A stretch of DNA of 64,000 bases, taken from assembly GCA_025345505.1 (NCBI GenBank), contig JANVCC010000014.1:712559-776558 (forward strand). Reading direction: 5' to 3'. The notes under the pieces are model-generated. The model saw only the letters and a list, made by a program, of their open reading frames with translations. It searched no databases and was not told the DNA's origin. Position numbers and translations under genes: made by a program. Source of the stretch: Todiramphus chloris collaris. Taxonomy: Eukaryota > Chordata > Aves > Coraciiformes > Alcedinidae. Positions 49,273-60,800 of the stretch are shown here, in pieces; the first letter of the stretch is position 1; each line of letters opens with the position of its first letter.

Positions 49273-52200
49273 TTAGAGTTTTCTCCAAGGGGCTTTGGAT
49301 TAGTCATTTGTTGGAGAAGTTACATTTTTGCACTTTTCCGATTTGGGTCTACAGCATGTTTAATACTGACTAGAGGAAACTTTGAGTTTGCCAGAAAGCA
49401 AAGATCTGGATTTCCTCTTTCTTCGTGTTACTCTTGGAGATTGTGAGGACTTTAAAATGCTTCTGAGTTTATAAACTTACAGCAAACTACAAGTCCAGAA
49501 GGACGAGTAGGATATTACTGGAGCTGAGCATACAACTGCATGCAAGTCAGTGCTTTCAACTTTCTCTGCTTTGCAGCAAGTGAGCCTTTGTGGCTCTATC
49601 AATCATTTTAACCAGAGGAACAGTTAAAGAAAGAAAGAAGGTAGGAAAAAAAAAAAAAAAAAAAGAAAGTACTGAGCAGGCATAGTGTTTTGGTAAGGAG
49701 AAGAGGCAGATGAAGAAATTGTTTTAGAGAATATCTGAAGCACCAGTGATGAGATGGCACAAGTACACCACACAGTAAGAATGTATTTGTGCATTTCATC
49801 ACACGTGGCTTCCTTGGTAGCGTTTTGTCTACTTTTTATTCATTCCTGATACTTCTGCTATAGGCTGGGATTCTCCTTTCTTATTCTCAAAATAGAGATA
49901 AAACCCCCAAACAGATGAAGGAATCCTGGTGACAAAAAGGGCAGATGCGTGTGCAGTTTGAAGTCATCTGAGCATTTTTCTAGCGTTAGTTTTTCTTGGC
50001 AGAGTAAAGCTGGGTATTGTGCCTAGGGTGTGTAACAGTTTCCAAATCTTTTTTAGAACCAGAGAGAAACAGTGTGATGAAAATGTGACCCCAGTGTTTT
50101 GTTGCAGTCCGTTCTTAAAAAAAAATAAAAAAATGTGTTCAATGTGGAAATGCTGGAGGAAGGCAGTTGAGGATCCAACCTGGGAAATGTCAGCTGCCTG
50201 AGTAGGACCAGGGCAGATTTGACAGATGTGGAAAGTTTTCTTTCCGCCCTAACTTGAGGTGGTTTCTTCCAAGGACAAGTAGTTTCCTCCACAGATAGTT
50301 GTTTGCACACAGTTGCCTCTTGGCAGTTACCTGCTGCCTTACTTGGACTCACTGTATCCAGCTATTGCTTAAAAAGTGAATCAGCTTGTCAACGGGAACT
50401 TTTTTTACCCAGATTAACCTTGTTTCCATAATAACTTCAAAATAGCGACGGCAGCGCAACAAAAAGCTAAAGTATTGGTTAGAACATGCTTTATTAAAGC
50501 TTGGATCAGTAAACTGGACTTGCTGTTGAAAATGCTAAGTAACTTTTCCAGACAGTAATGTAGAAAGGTGCGTATGTTTACATTTTTCTGTTTCTTTTTG
50601 AGAAGGTGTCCATAAGTTTCTTTCACAAGTGCAGGCTTTTTATTGGGTGCTGTCCTGGCAAGCGGCTGGAGGGGGGCGGCAGGGCTGGGAAGGGCAAGGC
50701 AGCCAAGTCAGCCATGCCTCTGATCCCGTCTCCTTGGCTCCAGTTCCGCCGTCAGAGTTCCCACTCTTCAAGCGGCAGCAGTGCAGCTCTCCAGTGGAAG
50801 GTTTAAGCCGGAGGGATGCTCGGTGGCTTGTCCTTGAGTTCTGTGGGTGAGCCAAGGGGTCTGGTGTTAGTGCAGCTCTCTGCCTATGAATTCTTCATGA
50901 AAAACTTGCTTTCTTGCACTTGCCGGGAAGAAGTATTTAGGATTTCAAGCCAAACAAACCCAATTAGTTTCATTTTTCTTTTGTTTTTTACTATCCTAAC
51001 TCAGAGTTGCCTATTCTTGGAACATGTTCTTTCACATGGCTTTTAAAAGTGACCATCTGTTCTGTCACACCCTATTGGGATTCACCTAATTTTTATAGGT
51101 GGGATTCAAGACGGGGTTTTATTTTTGAGAAAAACGGCAACTTAAGCTCTGACATCTAGATTCGGTTCAAAAACTTGGTAATTGTTTTGAGTTGCAGACT
51201 GAAGAGCTAGTAATATTTGCTACCAAAGTGAGCGTCCCCCCAGTAGAGCATCGGGAGGTCTGAAATTCTGATCGTGAAGGATAGTAGAGAGCTGGGAGGA
51301 TAGACGAGGTGCAGTCAGTGATTGCTTCTCAAACTAAAACCAGCGTGCAGAGGTAAAAGGAAACTTATGTTTAACTTGTTAAAACTTTTTTCAGGTATTG
51401 CATAAAAGGTGTAACTACCGATAGGTAATGTAAACTGTGTTAGTGTTCAGTGGTCTAAACAATTAATAGTTTCATTAGAAATTGCTGCCTGAATGTTGTT
51501 GTCTTGGGTTTGGTTTTTTTTTTTTTTGTACGGTGCTTATTTGTACTAATTGGAGAAAAAGAAAAAAGCCGTGCGTGACTAAAGATCTTAATATTAAGAG
51601 CTCTTTAAAACCAAAAATCTAATCAGTGGATTGAAAAAAGACAAACTAATATTAATTGTGACACCAGGTTATTAACACTGGAAATGTGGTCACCGAAAGT
51701 AATCCCACTGATAACAAAAATGGTTCCTATAATACTACTGCTAATATCTTTCGGTATTTTAAAAGCTTCTCAAGAAATTTATTTGGTGTCTTCCTCATGC
51801 ATTTTCTCTTCTACTGTACATGCTTCCTTGAAGTTTGGTAGGGGAAGACTAAGTGCTGAATGTTTTGTAGTTTTGAAGTATTTGTAGTTAAATTTGTGTG
51901 TGATGTATAGAAGACTGGCTCTAAGGAAGGTAGTAACATGGCTCAAGTTCAGAAGAACTCAGAGATTACTCCTTAAAACTGATTGAAATTTCATATATGT
52001 TTTTAATTTGCCCCAGTTTCTAGTTATTCAGTATCATCATTTGTAGCCGGTTTCTTTACAATTAATTGTGAAATATTAATTTGGGAATGTGCATCTCTTA
52101 ATTTTGATTCATGTATTGAGGGCTTTTACTTTATATGAGTAAAGCATAATGATAGACTGGCCGCTTCCTGCTCAAAGCTGTGTGAGCACTAGGCTCTAAA

Positions 52201-53542
52201 ACATCCAGAGGTGGGCAGAGAAACAACCAGGTAGGAAGGATTGACGGCAGGCAAAAATAAAGTGGCATCTAACAATTAAATCACTCTCCTCCATGCACTC
52301 ACCTGAAAGCGTTATTTAGGTAGTTTCAGAAGGGGAGGAAACGCTTGTTTTATGGCTGCCTCTGTGCTGAATGAGGCAAGGGTTGTGTGACAACGATACC
52401 TACCGTGTAATTAGAGAGGGTGCCATCGATGTGCGTGAACAAGGGGGCAGAGCTAAGGTTGCAGGGTGACTGCATTCCCCGCATCCCCGTGCTTAGTTTC
52501 ATAATCCGAGTGACTCTCGTAGAGTTTTTAAGCCTATTTTCTTCACCGCTGGGGGAACTGAGCTCTGCCCGGTGGAAGGATAGCACTGCTGCCCTCCACA
52601 ATGCACATTGTTGCTGGCATTCCAATATTCTGGTCCAAGCCTTGCCCTGGAGAGAGGAGTCGTGTGAGGATGAAGTCTGTGCGAGAAAAGTGAGAGGGGT
52701 CTGAGTGGTGTGAGGAGGCAGCACTGCCTGCCCCAGGGAGAGAGGGAAATGAAGTATGAGGGCAAGGAAACGTGGGAGACCCTTCCTCCTCCTCCTGCGG
52801 CAGCTAAGTGTGCTGTGAGGCCAGCAGCACATCCTGGCTGCAGGCCCATCAAAGCCTCTGCCCTGGCACTGGCTGGTGGTGTTGGCCAGCTGTAGCAAGG
52901 GGGCGAGGAGAACAGCAGCTTCTCCAAAGGTGCTCTCCCTTTCAGTGTGGGTGGGAATTCAGGGGAGAAAGGAAGAGGCACGTTTGTAGCCTGAAGGCTT
53001 CTGTCTGCTGAAGGGGTTTCAGCCAACCAAAGTGGCAGTAGTTTCTTGTTTGTTTTTTTTTAATCATGGAAAGTTCGACAAGCTAAAAGAGAACGTTTCC
53101 ATCGGCTGCCCTTGTAACAAACTGCGTTGCTTCCAAAGGCAATGAGTTGCTTCATTCCCAATGGATGTCATTCTGCAGGGTGCTGGTGTCTTCAATTTCA
53201 CTCGGAGTTGAAGGTGCTCTAGTTTTTGCCAAGCCCAGGCTATAAGCACTGTTTCAGTGAAAGAGGGAAAAATTTACCTCTTCTTAGAAACATGAGATGT
53301 GTGGGGTTTTTTTGTGGTTTTATTTTCATAATGCCAGTTATGCTGTATAACAGTTGAGGAGAGGCAGGGATGATCAGCTGTTTATATTCGAGCTATTATG
53401 ACAGCTGAAGTGTGGTTTACAGCATTATAATAAAGGCTCTTATACTGGCATATCCTGAACTGTGGCAGTGCTGCCCTGTGCCACTATTGCCAAATGCCAG
53501 ATCCACCTGAAAATGATGGCAAAGCTGTAGCACCATAAGAAA

Positions 53543-53615
53543 GAACCACAAAATCACAGAATGGTAGGGGTTGGAAGGGACCTCTAAAGATCATCTAGTC
53601 CAACCCCCATGAAGG
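53543..53615 (-). mobile_element. CR1 LINE 3'-end fragment, antisense
   Basis: The plus strand shows AAAATCACAGAATGG, then GGGTTGGAAGGGACCTCTAA, then AGATCATCTAGTCCAACCCC. This is the reverse complement of the bird CR1 3' terminus. The recognisable part is about 70 bases, and the element was inserted opposite to gene direction in the intron. Confidence 0.93.
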
Positions 53616-55814
53616 GTGAGGTCAGTCTGTAACATTCCCTGGCTCTAAAATAACTTGTATTTTATCAGTCTGTGATGAACTTTTTATGATCCAAGGTGTG
53701 TCATGCTAATTTTAAAGATGCATCAACTCTTTTATTACAGTGCCTTCCTTCTTGCTTTCAGGAATTGCTACATAACTGCAGAGGAAACTGTAAGATTTAA
53801 TGACATACCAGAAGTCTCTATACTTACTCGAGGCACCATGTCATGGATTGAAGAGGGGGGGATCTAAACCCACTAATAATGCATACTGATCAACGTATCT
53901 TGTCAATGCTCAGTCTGATGTTCTGACAGGATTACATCATTATATGATATACCACTTCACCTTTCAAAATCATCAGGTTTTGTGGGATTGCATACCATGG
54001 TGCTGTTGATATGCGCATCTTTGGAATTAGGCAGCATTACCATGTTTCATCAGTAGTTAATCCTGGCAATTTAAAAGGCACTGAATGAATCACAGTTGAG
54101 GGAGCGCTAGTACTCAGAACATTGCCCCCTTCAGGAAAAAAAAATAAATTCTGCACCTCAAACTAAATCTTCAGAGCAAATCCAATAAAATGCTTGCCCT
54201 GCATCTCTCATTCTGCTTGTAAACCAACAGGTTTGTTTAAATACATATGTTTAGTCATGGGAAACCTGTCTTTGGTTTTTTATTCAAGGCATCAGAAACT
54301 GCTGCAAAATACCAGCTATAGTTCCGAGAGAAAATGTCTTTTCTTGTGAATGTTCATCAACAGCAGAAAGCACACTGAAGAAGCTTTCATGCACATACTC
54401 TTTTTTGGCTATCCCCTTGCAGCAATATGAAAAAGTCAGATTGTTTCTTCCTCCACCAACCAGCCAGTCTTGCCACCCCAGGGATTTCTGGGCTTGGCTG
54501 CAGGTGCAGGGCCTGATGAGCAGAGAAGGAGCAATGCCATTGCTTTCAGGCTGGCTGCAGGGATGCTCTTGATGCTCTCCTGCTCTCTTCCCTTGGATTT
54601 TTTTGTGGTGAAGGTTACATCCGTATTTAACTGATGGCTTTCTTCTCCTTCCCAGTCCTGGCCAGGCCCCTGCGAAGGCCTTGTTGCTGTCACGTTGGCT
54701 TGGTTGGTGGTGGGGGAGAAATGAAGAAGCATCATCATGGAGTCATGCTGTGCTGTGGCTTGGCTTTTTGGTGTAGCAAAATCAGCTGCGGTGGGTGCTG
54801 CTTGCTGGTGCTGTGCACAGAGACTCTCTAGGCCCCCAATAATACTTGCATGTGACTGTTCATACAAGGAGCTGCAAGTTTTCCTGTGCAGACATTGAGG
54901 TACAGATTGCCAAGTCTCACCTTATCACCATGCTCATCTCTAGAGTGTCACCCCCTCCTGATTTCTGTAGCCTTTTGAAGAAAATACAGCAAAATTATTT
55001 TCCATCTGATCTGGGTAATAACATTTATTAGTGCTTCCCTGTCTGCTTTTCCTGTAATTATAATGCACTGTTATTCCAGGAACCACAGTTGTGAACTAGT
55101 AGTTCAGGAGATGGGCTTTAATTTCAGAAAGAAAAGGACAGGAAAGGTGTCAGACACATATTGTTGATCTGCATGTAGGTTCAAACTCCTTTTCCTTTTA
55201 TTTCAGTCAGAAAACATCTTTGCATTTCTGAGGAGCAGATTAATTCCATGATTTGCCTCACAGATTTTCCATTGTGTTTAGTTTTTAGTTGGGGTTTGGG
55301 TTTTTTTTTTTGGTTTTGGGGTTTTTTTTTAAAGCAAACACTGGAACAGTTAGATTGAGTTAACAAAACTTCTTTCAAAATAAACTAACAATAAAACCTT
55401 TGCTCCCTCAGTGTCAGGTTTCAATTGAAATAAATATGAACAGTGAAATTCAGTAACTCTTAGGCAAGAGGTTGGTTTAGCTATAACTATGACTTAAGAG
55501 GTAGGAAAATGCTATAGCTATAGCAGATGACTGATTTGTGTGACAGTAATGTATCAACTCTGTGGTGGTGGTTATGCTTTCTCTACCCACAATTATGCAA
55601 TTCCAGAAGCAAGATTTACTGAAGTCGCCCAGCTCAGTTTCCCAGCAGAATGAGCTATCGTAAAACCCTTTAAAATTTTTGACATCCCAATGGGCTTCTT
55701 GTAGGTCACACTTCTTGAAAATCTCATCTTTAAATTTGCAAATGTAATTAGTAAGGTAGGTTTCTTGATACGTTCACAGAAATGCTGATTTCAAGTAGTT
55801 AAGTGTGGTCAAAC

Positions 55815-55856
55815 TTGTGCTTTCTCATTGTATCTTTATCTTACTGCCTTTATCAG
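55815..55856 (+). other. ZBED1: Splice acceptor of the ZBED1 coding exon
   Basis: A pyrimidine-rich tract (TTTATCTTACTGCCTTTATC) ends in CAG at 55854-55856, giving an exon start at 55857. This leaves 51 bases of 5' UTR before the ZBED1 ATG at 55908. It is the nearest good acceptor upstream of the start and matches the family's plan of a non-coding first exon plus a single coding exon. Confidence 0.7.
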
Positions 55857-55907
55857 GTACTCATTAATGAGTGAAGGATCAAAAGGTGGGACGGTGGCCA
55901 AGAAGCA

Positions 55908-57995
55908 ATGGAGAATAAAAGTTTAGAAGGTTCCCCATCAGACCTAAAGTTAGTGGCTCACCCGAGAGCAAAGAGTAAAGTGTGGAAGTACTTTGGGTTT
56001 GATACCAATGCAGAAGGATGCATATTACAGTGGAAGAAGATCTACTGCCGTATTTGCATGGCACAGATCGCCTATTCAGGAAACACGTCCAACCTTTCCT
56101 ACCACCTTGAGAAAAATCACCCCGACGAATTCTGCGAATTTGTGAAAAGTAACACTGAGCAAATGAGGGAAGCCTTTGCCACTGCTTTTTCAAAAATCAA
56201 GCCAGAGTCGTCGCAGCAGGTTGTTCAAGATAGCCTCATCATGAAGACCTACCAGAGCTATGAAAACAAAAAGCATCAGGAGTTGACATCTGCAGTCATC
56301 AGCTTAATTTGCGAGGGCATGTATCCAGCCTCTATCGTTGATGAACCCACCTTCAAGGCCCTCCTGAGAACGGCGGACCCCAGGTATGAGCTTCCGAGCC
56401 GGAAGTACTTCTGTACAAAAGCTATTCCCGAAAAGTACAATGCCATTAGAGAAATTGTGCTGAAAGAGCTCACTGAGGTTCTGTGGTGTGGCATATCCAC
56501 GGACATGTGGAGGAGCGAAAACCAGAACAGGTCGTACGTAACCGTTGCGGTTCACTTTCTCAGCAGCAGTCCTGCCAACTGCTTGGCTGTGAACTCACGG
56601 TGCTTAAAAACATTTGAAGTACCGGAGGATAATACTGCAGAGACTATTACGAGAGTCCTTTATGAAACATTTATTGAGTGGGGGATCAATACAAAAGTCT
56701 TTGGTGCTACAACAGATTACAGTAAAGACATTGTGAAAGCTTGCTCTCTCCTAGATATTCCCGTACAGATGCCTTGTTTGGGGCACACTTTTAACGCAGG
56801 AATACAACAAGCCTTTCAGCTCCCCAAACTCTGCAGCCTTCTTGCCAGGTGCCGAAAACTGGTGGAGTATTTTCAGCAGTCTACAGTTGCGATGTACATG
56901 CTGAGCGAGAAGCAGAAGCAGCAGAATCTTCTCCAGTGCATGCTGGTAAGTGACCGTGTTTCCTGGTGGGGAAGCACGCTCGCTATGCTGCAGCGCCTCA
57001 AGGAGCAGCAGTTTGTCATTGCAGCTGTTCTGGTGGAGGACAGCAATAACCACCACCTCATGCTGGAAGCCAGCGAGTGGAATACAATCGAAGGGCTGGT
57101 AGAGCTGCTGCAGCCTTTCAAGCAGGTTGCGGAGATGATGTCTGCTTCAAAGTACCCAACGATAAGTATGGTGAAGCCACTTCTTCACATGCTCCTGAAT
57201 ACTACCCTGAACATCAAAGAGAATGATTTGAAAGAAATCAGCATGGCAAAGGAGGTGATTGCTAAAGAGTTGTCAACCACCTACCAGCACACGCCTGAGA
57301 TAGACATGTTTCTCAATGTTGCAACTTTCTTGGATCCCCGCTACAAAAAGCTGCCTTTCCTTTCAGCCTTTGAGCGTCAGCAGGTTGAAAACAGAGTGGT
57401 GGAAGAAGCAAAAAGCCTGCTGGAGAAAGTAAAAGAAAATACTTTTAGGACCGAAGAGAAATTCTTCGCTGTTTCAGAAGAACCCCCTGTGAAAAAAATC
57501 ATCATCTCCTCTACTCCTCCTCCTACCAGTGTCATCAACAACATGCTCGCAGAGATCTTTTGCCAGACCGGAGGTGTGGAGGACCAGGAGGAATGGCACG
57601 CTCAGATCGTTGAGGAGCTGAGCAACTTCAAGTCACAAAAGGTTCTTGGTTTGAATGAAGACCCTCTGAAATGGTGGTCTGACAGACTAGCACTGTTTCC
57701 AGTTTTACCAAAGGTTCTTCAAAAATACTGGTGTATTCTGGCCACAAGGGTCTTCCCTGAACGCCTTTTTGGTTCTTCTGCTAATGTTGTAAGTGCAAAG
57801 AGAAACAGGTTAGCCCCGGCTCACGTAGATGAGCAGATCTTTTTGTACGAAAACAGTCGGAATGGGTCCGAGGCAGAACCGGAGGACGAAGATGAAGGAG
57901 AGTGGGGTTTGGAACAGGAACAGATTTTTAATTTAAATGACTCGGTAAATGTAAACAACAATTTCTTTAATATCCGAGACAGTGGGTTCGTTTAA
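55908..57995 (+). CDS. ZBED1: ZBED1, BED-finger hAT-transposase-derived protein
   Basis: This is an intact 695-codon single-exon frame; human ZBED1 is 694 residues from memory. The start ATG at 55908 has context AGCAATGG, and the family N-terminus MENKSLE follows. Residues about 20-73 form the BED zinc finger, with ligands Cys47, Cys50, His66 and His71 (CX2C-X15-HX4H). The middle is a hAT RNase H-like region with STDMW (Asp199), the CLGH motif at 290-293 and DRVSWW at 349-354. Residues about 570-650 are the hAT C-terminal dimerisation domain (from DPLKWW at 585 to FLYENS). An acidic stretch follows (655-665). ZBED1, the DREF homologue, is a nuclear factor that binds TGTCGYGAYA-type sites at growth and ribosomal-protein gene promoters; SUMO-ligase activity is also reported. 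No terminal inverted repeats flank it, as expected for a domesticated gene nested in DHRSX intron 1. Confidence 0.97.
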   Translation: MENKSLEGSPSDLKLVAHPRAKSKVWKYFGFDTNAEGCILQWKKIYCRICMAQIAYSGNTSNLSYHLEKNHPDEFCEFVKSNTEQMREAFATAFSKIKPESSQQVVQDSLIMKTYQSYENKKHQELTSAVISLICEGMYPASIVDEPTFKALLRTADPRYELPSRKYFCTKAIPEKYNAIREIVLKELTEVLWCGISTDMWRSENQNRSYVTVAVHFLSSSPANCLAVNSRCLKTFEVPEDNTAETITRVLYETFIEWGINTKVFGATTDYSKDIVKACSLLDIPVQMPCLGHTFNAGIQQAFQLPKLCSLLARCRKLVEYFQQSTVAMYMLSEKQKQQNLLQCMLVSDRVSWWGSTLAMLQRLKEQQFVIAAVLVEDSNNHHLMLEASEWNTIEGLVELLQPFKQVAEMMSASKYPTISMVKPLLHMLLNTTLNIKENDLKEISMAKEVIAKELSTTYQHTPEIDMFLNVATFLDPRYKKLPFLSAFERQQVENRVVEEAKSLLEKVKENTFRTEEKFFAVSEEPPVKKIIISSTPPPTSVINNMLAEIFCQTGGVEDQEEWHAQIVEELSNFKSQKVLGLNEDPLKWWSDRLALFPVLPKVLQKYWCILATRVFPERLFGSSANVVSAKRNRLAPAHVDEQIFLYENSRNGSEAEPEDEDEGEWGLEQEQIFNLNDSVNVNNNFFNIRDSGFV

Positions 57996-58209
57996 CAGGA
58001 CTGCTGCGGTACATTTAATAGCAAAGAAAAAAGGTATTTGTCTTAAGTTACCAAAAATACTTCTGGTTTATGCTACGAATGCTGTAAATATTGAACAGTT
58101 GTAACAAACTTGATTTAGCTTCCATTGTTTATGTTTTTCCCACTGTCTTAAACCATGAATGACTTGTGATTAAACAGCACTGAAATGAATGAGGAAATAA
58201 ATGCTACAA

Positions 58210-58320
58210 AGACCGTGATTTCTGACTGTGGCCCAGATTTCAGAAAGCACTTATCCATGTACTTTCTTTCCACTCGCTTCAGTGGGAGACAAACACATGC
58301 TTACGTGCTTTCTAGCTTAA
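58210..58320. mobile_element. Possible fossil palindromic transposon (MITE-like)
   Basis: The text runs GGCCCAGATTTCAGAAAGCA, then CTTATCCATGTACTTTC, then TTCAGTGGGA and ACACATGCTTACGTGCTTTC. The two outer parts are rough inverted copies (AAAGCACTTATCCATGT against ACATGCTTACGTGCTTT). From memory it resembles a very common palindromic repeat in turtles and crocodilians. It is old, diverged and non-coding. Confidence 0.4.
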
Positions 58321-58426
58321 AAATGTTTTCCTGCATTAGGAACCTGAGCAAGGGAGGTGTTTTTTTTTAAGAGTTATGCCTCCGTTTGTAAATCCTGTGT
58401 GACTCAGGATGTTAGCTTTAAATTTT

Positions 58427-58451
58427 GGATTTTAAAGCATTTTTAAAATCC
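58427..58451 (+). other. 10-bp hairpin in ZBED1 3' UTR
   Basis: GGATTTTAAA (58427-58436) and TTTAAAATCC (58442-58451) are exact reverse complements around a five-base GCATT loop. The stem is AT-rich, so chance is a real alternative. In the mRNA it would form a short stem-loop. Confidence 0.85.
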
Positions 58452-58544
58452 GTAAATCTAAGCAGTGAATATTTTTAGAGTATGTTGATGCTGTGGAATG
58501 AAAAAAAAAAAAGATCTTGAGCCTGATTTTCTTTTTCACTACCT

Positions 58545-58800
58545 CATGTCTTAGGCCTGGTCTATGCTAGAAAAGTTCAGCTGGTATAATTCTGTCAATT
58601 AGGGGACTGACGTATTATTATTTTAACTGATACTGTGCTGGCATAGGCTGTAGTGTGGATGCACTTATACTGGGCTAAGTTATTTTCCTTTCCAGTGTGG
58701 TATAGATGGTATGAACACTTCTAAACTGGTGTTGCTGTGTCCACATTAGTACCTTAGTCTGGTTTTGCCATTTAACTGTAGCAGCTAAATGGCAAAACTT
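58545..58800. mobile_element. Possible fossil hAT-like MITE in ZBED1 3' UTR
   Basis: Beginning GGCCTGGTCTATGCTAGAAA and continuing with AGCTGGTATAATTCTGTCAA and TTAGGGG, this closely recalls an old palindromic sauropsid repeat whose ends read like GGTCTACACTAGAAA. Partial inverted copies occur downstream (GTGTCCACATTAGTACC near 58737, TGGCAAAAC at 58790-58798). The identity is from memory and needs a repeat-library search. Confidence 0.4.
58762..58798 (+). other. Perfect 13-bp hairpin in ZBED1 3' UTR
   Basis: GTTTTGCCATTTA (58762-58774) is the exact reverse complement of TAAATGGCAAAAC (58786-58798), with an 11-base loop ACTGTAGCAGC. At 37 nt it is too short for a canonical microRNA precursor. 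It may be a structural RNA element or the remains of a palindromic transposon end. Confidence 0.92.
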
Positions 58801-58904
58801 GTTTGGTTTTTGGTTGTTTTGTTGTTTGTTTGTTTTGTTGTTTATTTTGTTTTGTTCGTTTTAAATTTTGTGTGTGTGTGTTGGTTTTTTTTTTCTTTCC
58901 TCCC
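58799..58904 (+). repeat. GT-rich low-complexity tract
   Basis: About 100 bases of TTTG, TTGTT and TG units include a short (TG)n run near 58869-58880. In the RNA this is a GU-rich stretch of the kind bound by CELF-type proteins or used as a downstream polyadenylation element. No use is shown by sequence alone. Confidence 0.85.
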
Positions 58905-60773
58905 TCTGTGTGTGTGTCTAGGCAAGCCCTGATTGTAGTCTCTTGTGCTTTTACAAAGTGGTAATAAAGCGAGCGGGGTCGAGGCGGCGTTGTTACCTTC
59001 ACTTTGTGCCGATGCTACGGCTGATGTCACGCGGTGCGAAGCAGACAAGGCATCAGGCCCCTCGGCAGCACAGGGAAAGGGGGAGGGAAAGAGAGGGTGA
59101 GGAGATGTGTACGGGCCACGGGTCTAACAGAGCCTGCCTATGTTATAAAATATGTAACCTCTTAATTTAAATGGGGACTTTGCCCAAGGTAGCTAGAAAA
59201 TTTTTTTGGCAAGAAAAGCAAAATAAAAAGCTTTAATATTATGTAAATATATTTAAAAGAAGGGGGCCTCTCCATTTCCCCACAAGTATTTAGTGAGTCG
59301 TTAAGATTGTTTCTTGTGTTAGGACTTAACATTTGTTTTTTCTTCTGTCTCTTTTTGATTCAGTTTATAGAGTAGGCTGTAGTCCCATCCAGTCTAATGT
59401 TTAAGTACTGTTTCTGATTAGTTATTGTGTATTGTAATTTCTCCCTTTGTGTCTCTACACCTAAATATTATAAGCCCTTTTGAGAACGTGGCAAACAGGA
59501 AAAAAAAAAAAAGAAAGAAAACCTACCCCAAATACTCCATCTCTTATGAAATACTGCAGGTCATAAACAAGATTAGAGTTCACACTTGGCACAGAGTGGG
59601 CTGGCAGCCAGCGTTTTTCCCTAAGGTGCAGAGGAGGACTCTTGGCATTGTCTGGTTACAGTCAAGTTTTGCTTTGGGTTTTTATTTTTGTTACTGGTGT
59701 TTTGCCCCATTCCCTCCCTGCCCCACCCCTTGACTTTAGACCACAATTACGTTGAGCACAATCTTTCTGGAGAAAGGTCTGTCAAAGACTGGCCATTATT
59801 GTTCTAGAGGAAGAAGGTTGGTTTTTTTCCATCACAGTGGTGCCCATGGATGTTTGGCTGTGGGAAGGGCCCAGACAGGAGAACGTACAAAGATGAGAAT
59901 TGTGATGGAATTAAACCTGTTGCCAAGCTGCCTGTTTATGTTTTGGTTTAATAGTTTTTTGGAAGTTTGAGGCCACTGTGCTCTTTGTAGGTGGCAGTAA
60001 GGGGTGGGTGTTTGTGAAGGAAGGACAGAGGTTAGGGCAAAGGAGGCAGTGAAGTAAATAGTAGTGAATTACCTGGCATGTTTAAGCTTGGAAAATAGGC
60101 ATTTAACAGGTGTTGTGGCCTGTGTTTGGATGTCAGTAAGCCTGGGTTTTCACTCTCCAGCCCCCTGAAAATCAATTTGCACTTGTACAAAACACACGCA
60201 CTGTGCATCCTGATGAATGTTGCTACTCTCCATGTCCACTGAAGAGGTCTTTGTCATTGCCCGAGGTGCATGGGCTTGGTGTAAACTCCTGCAGGTATGT
60301 AGGCTATCTGCGAGGGCAGCAAAATCAAATTATGGAAGAGAGCACAACACAACCGGATCCTTTTTGATGTTGCCTGAACTTCTGTGACACCCCTGCAGTC
60401 TGCCAGGAAGACCTTTTGGTTTTTACGTCCATTGAGTACCAGCTGGTGTCAGTTGAGTCTGCTTGCACCACCTCCACCCGCTGCCACCACCACTAGCCTT
60501 CAAGGAGCTGCGCAGATGCTGGTGCGAGGCGTGCGGATCCTCTCTTACACGAGCATAATTCAAAGCCACGCTCTGAGAACCAAGGCAGAGCCCAGAGCAC
60601 CGCTTCCCTGGTCCGCCTTCAGCCTACCCCTCTTGGCAGCATCCATCTCCTGTTTCCATCTTCATCCTTCTAGGGCTAAACGTACGCGGTGATGCTTACA
60701 AGCAGTTTTACTGAGATTGGTGCAATGCACTACTCTCTTCCTTCCAGCTTCTTTTTATTTTTTTGGTATCCAA

Positions 60774-60779
60774 AATAAA
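60774..60779 (+). terminator. ZBED1: Candidate ZBED1 poly(A) signal AATAAA
   Basis: The hexamer in CCAAAATAAAAC is followed within 40 bases by U/GU-rich sequence (TTGGTTCTATTATTGTGTCT), the usual arrangement for cleavage. It is the best-looking of several candidates. Another AATAAA follows at 60930-60935. Confidence 0.4.
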
Positions 60780-60800
60780 ACTGTAGTTGGTTCTATTATT

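Larger units (their letters stand above)
49273..55856 (+). other. Intron between DHRSX exon 1 and the ZBED1 exon
   Basis: This is ordinary AT-rich intronic sequence with scattered A and T runs (about 18 A near 49647-49664; T run near 51517-51529; T and GT runs near 55300-55330). It contains one CR1 end fragment at 53543-53615. No coding exon was recognised. GC content rises moderately around 52700-53000 without an island. Confidence 0.6.
57996..60800 (+). other. ZBED1: Putative ZBED1 3' UTR
   Basis: The sequence after the TAA at 57993-57995 has no further gene and contains several AATAAA hexamers (58196, 58963, 59222, 60774). Inside are two hairpins (58427-58451, 58762-58798), a GU-rich stretch and fossil palindromic repeats. 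A compact CpG cluster lies at 58970-59120. The end is set tentatively about 20 bases after the AATAAA at 60774; a shorter UTR is equally possible. Confidence 0.45.

Noticed and set aside
52350..53026. Overlapping minus-strand frames of 175-182 codons in the DHRSX intron
   Set aside because: Two overlapping frames of similar length with low-complexity Ser/Pro/Leu content and opposing plus-strand frames suggest a moderately GC-rich patch rather than coding sequence.
54436..54867. 143-codon minus-strand frame in the DHRSX intron
   Set aside because: It has no recognised motif or splice context and lies opposite a similarly open plus-strand frame.
56276..57121. Minus-strand frames opposite ZBED1
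   Set aside because: They are shadows of the intact ZBED1 coding sequence, which carries clear BED and hAT domains on the plus strand.
58762..58798. The 3' UTR hairpin as a microRNA precursor
   Set aside because: The stem is only 13 bp and the flanks do not extend the pairing; canonical precursors need roughly 30 bp.
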